A DNA stretch of 64,000 bases from Solea solea (taxonomy: Eukaryota; Chordata; Actinopteri; Pleuronectiformes; Soleidae), in assembly GCF_958295425.1 (NCBI RefSeq), contig NC_081153.1, positions 20,180,720 to 20,244,719 on the forward strand, in the 5' to 3' direction. Below, piece after piece: positions 57,311-64,000 of the stretch (position 1 is its first letter; every line of letters starts with the position of its first letter). Below the pieces are notes generated by a model. It was not told the origin of the DNA. It ran no database searches and saw nothing but the letters and a program-made list of their open reading frames with translations. The translations under genes were made by a program, and so were the position numbers.

Positions 57311-58400
57311 GAACCTTTTGTTCAGTTGCTAAAATTTCTCTTGTGTCCTTGCTGGTCGCCACGTTTAAGCATCCATGTCGCCAAGTCAGCAGTGACTATG
57401 TGACAGTAACTCATTCACCACCACTTCAAAAGACATGAGCTATCCTTTAAAAACGGAGGAGGGATTTTAAATCGGCAAAGAGTGATTGATTCAGTCTGCG
57501 CGCAGCCTGAAACAAAGAGCTTCCTCTTTGATGGTGAACATGCCCGTACTCGACAGAGGGAGGAGCACAGAGCCTCCTGTAAATCCACAGAGGCCTGTTG
57601 CTAATCATCAGCCCTCCTACACAAAGGCATTTAAAACATTTGTCTCAGTCCTCCCTGTCCATTTCAGAGACAGGAGACCTCATTTGTGTCTGCAGGGGAA
57701 AAAAGGGTGTTAAATAAAATGCTTGTTCGCTGTAAAACAAACTACACAATAGTTTGGATTTACAAGGCGAGGGCACATATTTGGTGAGAACACTGCTGAA
57801 GTCACCGTCTGAATATAACTACAGCTGCTGCAGGGAAGGAGTCAGGCATGTGAGCAGTTGTTGTTACTGGGAGCAGAGTGTTTTTCTCCAGTCGTTTCCA
57901 AAGCGCAGATACGTTTCCCTGAAATTAATTTCCGTGTTAGCAGCTGCGAATGCCACACTGGTGTTTGTTTCAGCATTTCAGAGTGAACATTTCTCATGAA
58001 GCCGAAGGGAATCTCAGGCCTTTATGTCTGGCAGGAAGTAAACTGTGGAGATTGATAGCACAATTACATTTTTATGGAAAATATAGCTGTAGTTACATCA
58101 TTGCTTAACACCGAGCATGGACATAAGAAAAAGACATTTTAGTGTATTTTAGTGTTTCTTCTTACAGTTTATATGAATCTGTTTGTTTAGTGCTTTTATA
58201 TGAATATTTATATTAAGTTTTATTATATGAAAATCAGTGGTGACAGTCAAGTCTATCGAACCTTAGTCAGGACCTTTCTTCTTGACCCTCCCTTTTCAAA
58301 AATCCTTTCAAAATGATCCCATTAATTTGCATTTCACTATAATAAGTGTGTCATCACTATAAAGTAATCATCAATTGATTTTTGTTGCCTTAGAATAAGC

Positions 58401-58520
58401 CTTTTATTATTATTATTATTGTATTATTATTATTAATAATAATAATGATAATAATAATAATAATAATAACAATAATAATAACAATAATAATACATTGTAT
58501 TTATATAGCGCTTTTCTGGC
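58401..58520. repeat. (ATT)n/(AAT)n patch with conserved repeat tail
   Basis: Two triplet runs in opposite sense, then ATTTATATAGCGCTTTTCTG, a phrase common at the ends of fish dispersed repeats. Confidence 0.7.
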
Positions 58521-59359
58521 TGCCGTCTTTAGCCTGAATGCACATGCCAATGCACATGAAGACGAGCGACTCTGTTTATATAAACATGATGCATAAACCA
58601 ACAAAGGAGAAGAAGGAAGTGGCTAAAGAGTTGTTAGAATGGCAAGTACCAGAAAGATCCTTTAATTACATTTAATAACAAATGTCTTTTCGTACTGAGA
58701 TACTATTTCTTATAGGTTAACTTCTACCAGAGACATTTTCTGGTGAGGTACATATACTGAAAAGTTGTTTTCCACCTTTCAAAGGTGCATATTATTACCT
58801 CTAGGTTCCTTTTGTTTTGTCACATCATGAAAATCAGAGAGACAAAAGGAACGAAGAAGCATTTTTAAAAAACTGGGGTCAGGACAGTGTTTTGGCGACC
58901 AAATACAACAGTGGACATGAGGGTGTGACTGTTCCATTTGTGTCCATTTGTCTTTGGGGTTAAACAGCAGCTCTGCCTCATGCCCAGTCAGTCACATTGC
59001 TGACATGGAGCGTCACACTCCGCCCCTCTGCGTGCCCTCCAGCAGTTGGCACCGCGGTGTCATCTCAAGCGCTCAGCTGTTACTGTGGCGTACAAGTGAC
59101 TGGACCGGCAGCTGTTGAAGAGGACGCAGCAACACCTACTGCTATATCCTCTCCTGATTAGAGCATCAGGATAAAACATATGGCTCTTTTTTCCCCCTTA
59201 GTGTTTTGGTATTCCCTTACATCACTGATAATGATTCCTCCTCCAAATATTTGTCTTACCTCTCGCTGACCTACTTAGATACAGAAGCAGAGACAAAATG
59301 GTGGAACATTTGAATCATCGTCCTACTTTAATCCACAAATACTGATCCAGAACGTGTTC

Positions 59360-59560
59360 ATTTAAAGCTGCAATGTGTCATTTTTTGGTGATTTTTGCCT
59401 CCGTTTGGTCTCCGTGAATAGAAACAATGTAACACTTCCTTCATCTGAGAATGAGCTCTGTCAAGCAATACTATCGGAGCTGACAGAGGGAGCGTTTGTG
59501 TGTATACAGTGGCAGCGCAGATGTGGGCGGGGACAAGAGGCGATTATCCCGTCAAACAGC
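59360..59560 (+). repeat. Dispersed repeat family A, copy 3
   Basis: Plus-strand copy beginning TTTAAAGCTGCAATGTGTCA and containing CTGTCAAGCAATACTATC and GTGTATACAGTGGCAGC. It lies just downstream of the STPG1 stop codon and could overlap its 3' UTR. Confidence 0.75.
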
Positions 59561-59887
59561 TGTGTTTTCATTTGTGAAACTTTTTGTGTGATGCTTGGTT
59601 GTGCTTTCAGTCATCTCGCTTTACTACCTCAATGTTGCTGTTGCCTCCATCGCTCTTGATATAAGACAGATCAATGTCACCGGGCGACACAAAGATCTTA
59701 ACACCACTATACTGAGAAACACAGAGTCATGTGAAGCTTTATCAGCTGTCTGAACTCATCTGACAATGATTTGAATGTATTTGTTTACATTTAAAAGTCA
59801 CAGTTTTAGACATACCAACACAGACCTTTCATAAAACATTTGAATAAGAATCAGATATAAAGTAATCAGTGAATTCTTACGAAAGCT

Positions 59888-59961
59888 TCATACGGGGATC
59901 CAGACTGAGGAATCGTTATAAATGAAGGACTGCTTTGACAGAATCTGTGGATCATAGAAAC
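59888..59961 (-). CDS. stpg1: STPG1 terminal coding exon
   Basis: Twenty-four codons plus TGA: the exon 6 G joins GT to give Gly, then FYDPQILSKQSFIYN and a final VWIPV. With exon 6 it restores a full PGPGFYDP repeat across a 1.2-kb intron. Acceptor is CGTTTCAG. No clear AATAAA lies just downstream; a variant ATTAAA is at 59332-59327. Confidence 0.93.
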
Positions 59962-62832
59962 CTGAAACGAGAAAGTTTATGACTGTATTTAGTCAAATGT
60001 GTTACTGTGTATTAATTAGAAATGTACAGTGTGTGTTTTTTAAAGCTAATATCAAGGACATTTTTCTTCTTCACCTAGTGTGATAAAAGGTTAACCTGAG
60101 CTGCTACAAATATGTCATTTCTAAGTCTGTTTGAAAGTTTAAATTAAGGGTAACTTTATATAATATGACAGCTACGAACTGCAGGAGAGTTCGTCTTATT
60201 CACTGGGGAGAAAGAGACGAAGAGCTTCACTAAAATCCTTATAGTTAGGGAACATGTTAAATGGGTCCCAGCTTTGTGTCAGGAGGGAATTTACCATTTC
60301 AGCTTCAGGCAAAGAAAATCTGCCTGTCAGTATCACTCAGTGGCTCCAAATGTTGGTATAGTGCACATGTTTTTCCACACTAACCACCATTTAAAAACGA
60401 AGATTCTTAAGATTTGTGATGCATTGTACAAAGATAAAGTTTTACAACATAGATTTTTAACAAAATGGATTATAATCCAGCCTTTCTGCATGGAGTTTGT
60501 TCTCCCTGTGTGTGCACGGGTTTTCTCCGGGTTCTCCTTAGGTGTGAGTGTGAGAGTGGGTGGTTCTTTGTCTCTATATGTGGCCCTGTGTACCCTGCCT
60601 ATCGCCCTATGTCAGCTGACATTGGCACAGCCCCCCCATGACCCTCATATGGAGGATAAAGCTGTATAAAATGGATGGATTATAAACCAATGTCAACCTT
60701 GGTTGCTCATTTGCTTTTTAAACATGAGCAAATGCTGACGTGAGAAATTCTGGGCAGATTCCAGGAGCGGCTTTATGTTGTCATTAACATTTTATGTTGA
60801 TCTATTTTTTTCCCTAACACCGCCTCATTTACATCATTTTAAGTCGGCAATTTCAACACACGCTCAATTCTAACAGCTCCAGCGTAGGATACAGATTTGA
60901 CTTAAATCTAATATAACCCCAGATTATCTTTCTATCAAAGCTGTTTAAATTTGCATGTGACAACAATAAGGAAAGTAGTGTGTGGTTGAAGGGCCTACTC
61001 TGCAACTGTGTATGAAATAAGTGTAGAAAGGAAATTATTTTACTATGGAAAGATACAAGAAGGAGTTTTTGGTGTAGAAAAATGGACAAATCCTCTATAT
61101 GTGGGGGGGTTTTCATATAAAGACAAGAAGTACAACACATTTAGACATTACCTGGACCTGGCCTTGTGTCGCCCTGTGAGTATTTGAGTACTCTTTCAGT
61201 CTTAGAAGCAAATGCAGCAGTGGGCATGGGATGCTTGGACACACCAGCATAACTCCCTATATCATACTGCCCAGGGCCCGGGAAGGGTGGATTCTTCGGG
61301 ACAATCACAGGAGGCTCTGCTATCGTCAAACAACAAGCCCTCCTTCAAAAACAGTCACGAGAATTTACATTTTTACACAATCAAAATGACAGAACGTGGT
61401 AACAAAAAAGTCATATGAGGGCTTTACTCACGGTAAGATGGTCTTCTTCACTGGTGCGGGAGCCTGATGAGGACTGTAGGCTCCTGGACCAGGCACATGA
61501 TTGTCCACTAGAGCAGGGATTCTCTTTGTTTTTGATTTGAAGGGGGACAAAACTGCCTTGGAGCCGCGTTGAATTGAGTGGCTGCTCACGTCATAGTGGC
61601 CTGTAATACATTCACGAATGTCAAATATCATACTCAGAAAAGCAATAACGCTGAATCACTTGTGTAAAGAGTGAGGTGATTACACGGCGACGGCACATAT
61701 TTGTTCGGGCAGAACGGGCCGCGTCCGGTTCTTGAGATGAAAGCTGATGAACCGAACACTGAGGAGATTCTCTCTCCACTTCCACAGCTGACCTGCAGCA
61801 GAGACGAGAAACGAAAAGCTGAATATCACTGACACCTTTTAAGAGGATGATTTAATAAAAAAAGGAAACTTGAGTGACACTCAAGGTGCATACGTCATAT
61901 TGATTCGGCGCTGGCATGATATGCTTCAGTCCACCCAGCTGCACAGCCAGAGGCAGCCTGAACACTCGGGACACTCCCATGTTGAAGTCATACTTGTTTA
62001 TAAAGGAACTCTGCAGGTTGTATTTATTTGGTCCTGGAATGGATCTCTGTGGGTTACTGTAACCCTTGGCAACCTGGTGGAGAAAGGATGATATATGACG
62101 CACAATACGATGCAAAGCGATATTGGAGGAGATTCAAAAACCTTTGTGTAGTTTGTATTCTATTGCATATCCCTCACACAATATCTTAAGAATCAAACAA
62201 AACAAGTGTGTGTATGTATATACAACACAGTTAAATATACTAGTACACACCTAAATGTGACTATACCACACTTCCTAGGAACAACATCTTCATAGAAGAT
62301 GGGGAAACTGAATTTTAGCTGCAAGTTACAGAAAATAAAAGTAACATTGTGACATTAAATGTGTCACAGCATGAATAGCACAGATTTAAGTAAGAAAAAA
62401 ATAATTTCTTTTTTTTCTTCTAATGAAAGTCTGTGGAAAGGCCTCGTCAGACATTTTGACTCCGTTTAATTAAGTGAGTGTTCCCAGTACTTAAACCTGA
62501 TCTCGTTCTTTTTCTGTGACCTTTTCAGCACACCACTAAACTCGAGCAGGAGACTTTCTGACCTTGGACGCAACAAAGCCTGTGGTGCCCTTCTTTGAGA
62601 AGGAAGGACTAATTACTTCAGTGCTGGATATGGAACAATAACTGCCTGGTCCTGGATTGTCATCCTGAAACAAATACACATTATTATGTTTATGTTTATC
62701 CCGTATGATTGCTTATGTAAAATGACTTAAATGTCCTACCAGAGAGATTTGTGAAGGAAATCTCTTAGCTTGAGATGAAAACCCCTTCTTTTCTGGATTT
62801 GTTATCACCATTTTATGGTCTATCGTCGTCAT
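59888..62832 (-). CDS. stpg1: STPG1, sperm-tail PG-rich repeat-containing protein 1 (7 coding exons, complete)
   Basis: Assembled minus-strand exons are 62832-62740, 62664-62563, 62073-61894, 61792-61686, 61632-61432, 61342-61152 and 59961-59888. They total 948 nt, 315 residues plus stop; human STPG1 is about 334. All phases agree. The protein carries the family's repeated motif of Pro-Gly-Pro followed closely by Tyr: NPGPGSY, IPGPNKY, MPAPNQYD, a degenerate TGHYDV, HVPGPGAY, FPGPGQYD and RPGPGFYDP. The SHIPPO/STPG family is linked to sperm-tail and axonemal microtubules, and mammalian STPG1 (MAPO2) has been reported to promote apoptosis after O6-methylguanine damage. The gene is head-to-head with MEAF6. 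Least certain are the acceptors of exons 5 and 6, chosen because they alone keep frame, and whether a further 5' exon exists. Confidence 0.93.
60475..60685 (+). repeat. Dispersed repeat family C, copy 4 (shortened)
   Basis: Contains CATGGAGTTTGTTCTCCCTG, GGGTTTTCTCCGGGTTCTCC, CCTATGTCAGCTGACATTGG and GAGGATAAAGCTGTATAAAA, with the middle part deleted. It lies in STPG1 intron 6. Confidence 0.8.
61152..61342 (-). CDS. stpg1: STPG1 coding exon 6
   Basis: Contains PPVIVPKNPPFPGPGQYD and ends GDTRPGPG. Acceptor is GTTTTTGAAG, chosen because nearer AGs (TAG, GCAG) do not fit the phase left by exon 5. Donor is AG|GTAATG, phase 1. Confidence 0.9.
61432..61632 (-). CDS. stpg1: STPG1 coding exon 5
   Basis: Contains MIFDIRECITGHYDVSSHS and later HVPGPGAYSPHQAP. 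Acceptor is the CTGAG after a TTATTGCTTTT tract. The more obvious TTACAG 32 bases further in would put the following sequence out of frame with exon 4. Donor is CC|GTGAGT. Confidence 0.88.
61686..61792 (-). CDS. stpg1: STPG1 coding exon 4
   Basis: Starts VSCGSGERISSVFGSSAF and ends NKYVPSP. Acceptor is CTGCTGCAG. Donor is CC|GTGTAA, which is weak but gives the needed phase 2. The frame is interrupted soon after on both sides, so it does not show as a long open frame. Confidence 0.88.
61894..62073 (-). CDS. stpg1: STPG1 coding exon 3
   Basis: Sixty codons with two repeats: SIPGPNKYNLQSSFINKYDF and IMPAPNQYD at the exon end. Acceptor is CTCCACCAG and donor is GAC|GTATGC. Phase 0 at both ends. 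Confidence 0.95.
62563..62664 (-). CDS. stpg1: STPG1 coding exon 2
   Basis: Thirty-four codons beginning DDNPGPGSYCSISS and ending KKGTTGFVASK, a complete PG-rich repeat with the canonical PGPGSY. Acceptor is GTTTCAG and donor is AAG|GTCAGA. Phase 0 at both ends. Confidence 0.95.
62740..62832 (-). CDS. stpg1: STPG1 coding exon 1
   Basis: Thirty-one codons from MTTIDHKMVITNPEKKG to PSQISL. The ATG at 62832 is the first in frame; a second ATG lies seven codons later. Donor is CTG|GTAGGA, phase 0. The segment KKGFSSQAKRF resembles the Phe-Xaa-Ser-rich lead of STPG repeats. Confidence 0.85.
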
Positions 62833-63840
62833 GGACGATGCAGCTAGAATCTTATCTGGTGTCAGATTAAATTAACTCTTCTATAATGCAATGTTCTATT
62901 TCTCAAGGGTAATCCAGACTCACTCACAGTCATGAAATCCTACAGGTAACAGGAACAGGAAGAAAGTGACTGAGTGAGGGAGTAAATCTGAAGACATATT
63001 GCCATGGCGACGTAAAAACAGAGTGTGATTGGACATGGGGTTGCCAGATTGGACTGTAAAGCACTCTGCTGTGCTGTCAAACAAAAATGTGGGGAAAGTT
63101 TCTAATAAATGAGTCAAATCTGAACACAAAGACACGATGCATTTACAGCGTGTAATATCTAGAAATCATTGTTTTTGTTGAACTTATTTTGTGAATTGAC
63201 ATATTTTAAAGTACTCAAATTTAAATTAGAGAACTTCAGTGGAACTTAGTTTGGGCTCGGTTTTCACCTTAGGGGGCACTAAAGAGCCCTTGGGCAAAGC
63301 ATGGGTTTGGGCACTATGCCAATATCATATTTTCGCCAGAACTGACCTCTGTGCCGAGTTTTTATGCATGTCAACCCCCTCAAAAATGACTGGAAAGCAA
63401 TTGAATAATAATAATATGAAGAAGCAAAAAAACACTAGGTTCTTCGCACGAATTCGTGCCAGGACCTGGACATTCGTGCTCAGGCCCTAATAAATAACTA
63501 ATATGGCATGTTTATAGACAAAGTATGTGTGTGTAACACACAGGCACACACACCAACAATCCATTGCAATGTTATACAATACATATTAAAGTATGTAAGT
63601 ATTTTGACGTATGTTGTGGCATCATCCAAAACACCTCGGGCAAAAAATATGATTTGAAAATTCGAAATAAGTACGTTTACTACTTCCTTTCAGTCAAACC
63701 TGGCAACACAGCGTCGACCGACCTCCCTGTAGCAGACCTACAGCGACATCTGGTGGTCAAACCGCAGACATGCAGCCAGCCGCTCTTTTACAAACCGCTC
63801 AGTCCGCCGGTGTTTTTGTTTCCAGTCACATCGATTCATC
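62833..63840. promoter_or_regulatory. Intergenic region between divergent STPG1 and MEAF6
   Basis: About 1 kb separates the two start codons, so 5' UTRs and promoters for both genes must lie here or start from nearby upstream exons. CpG density rises in the last 150 bases before MEAF6. A dispersed repeat occupies roughly 63240-63492. No TATA box is convincing. Confidence 0.55.
63240..63492 (+). repeat. Dispersed teleost-type repeat upstream of MEAF6
   Basis: The stretch ends with an (AAT)-rich patch, then TTCTTCGCACGAATTCGTGC and GCTCAGGCCCTAATAAA. The ending resembles a repeat seen widely in fish genomes that finishes with a Cys-like GGGCCTTCGCA/GCTCGGGCCCTAATAA signature. Family name not assigned. 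Confidence 0.5.
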
Positions 63841-63930
63841 ATGGCGATGCACGCAAAGTCGACCCCGCCACAGATCCCGGACACCCGCCGGGAACTTGCC
63901 GAGCTAGTGAAGAGAAAACAAGACCTCGCT
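63841..63930 (+). CDS. meaf6: MEAF6 coding exon 1 (partial gene, continues beyond window)
   Basis: Thirty codons starting [20 protein letters not shown] and ending VKRKQDLA, then a consensus GTAAGT donor. This is nearly identical to the start of vertebrate MEAF6 (human [20 protein letters not shown]). MEAF6 is the Eaf6-type subunit of NuA4/TIP60, MOZ/MORF and HBO1 histone acetyltransferase complexes in the nucleus. The exon ends in phase 0 and the remaining exons lie to the right of the window. Confidence 0.97.
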
Positions 63931-64000
63931 GTAAGTAAATGCAGCCGCGGTTTCTCTTTAAAATAAATCGGTGTTAATTATTTTAGCACGAATTGCAGCT

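Larger units (their letters stand above)
54258..59359. other. Intergenic between MAP7D1 upstream region and STPG1
   Basis: Besides the tRNA-like remnant, the fold-back element and the triplet repeats, I recognise no exon. The segment 54780-55060 has the A-rich AGGAAACA/GAACAACGAAC style of a decayed dispersed repeat. Confidence 0.5.

Overview
This is vertebrate nuclear DNA, most likely from a ray-finned (teleost) fish. It has small exons with GT-AG introns on both strands, AT-rich non-coding DNA full of microsatellites, and several interspersed repeats of the kind common in teleosts: tRNA-derived SINEs, hAT-type miniature elements, non-LTR retrotransposon remnants and a fold-back element. I see no bacterial, viral, CRISPR or operon-type features. 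All gene calls come from reading exons, splice sites and reading-frame phase by eye and comparing them with remembered family sequences.

Layout. (1) 1-7.4 kb: mostly intergenic. There is a possible plus-strand 3' end at about 171 and a possible minus-strand untranslated first exon at about 1.9-2.2 kb. A SINE and a decayed reverse-transcriptase fragment also lie here. (2) 7.4-52.6 kb: one large minus-strand gene, MAP7D1, a microtubule-associated protein of the ensconsin/MAP7 family. I assembled 17 coding exons in consistent phase, giving 809 codons plus stop. The start is at 52608, the stop at 8097-8099 in an 11-nt coding tail, and the poly(A) signal at 7431-7436. Its introns hold a 1.4-kb, 42-bp-unit minisatellite, two hAT-like miniature elements with exact 8-bp target-site duplications, and many dispersed repeats. 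(3) 52.6-59.9 kb: intergenic, with a candidate plus-strand first exon at 54.2 kb, a tRNA-like SINE remnant and a 0.4-kb fold-back element. (4) 59.9-62.8 kb: STPG1 on the minus strand, complete in 7 coding exons (315 codons plus stop), with repeated Pro-Gly-Pro/Tyr motifs. (5) 63.84 kb to the end: the first coding exon of MEAF6 on the plus strand, head-to-head with STPG1, with the rest of the gene beyond the window.

The three genes do not form a functional pathway: MAP7D1 acts on microtubules and kinesin-1, STPG1 belongs to a sperm-tail/apoptosis-linked family, and MEAF6 is a subunit of histone acetyltransferase complexes. I found no undescribed biological system. The most distinctive features are the complete gene models, the tiny conserved terminal exon of MAP7D1, the minisatellite that is open in several frames and varies at CpG sites, and the well-preserved miniature transposons.
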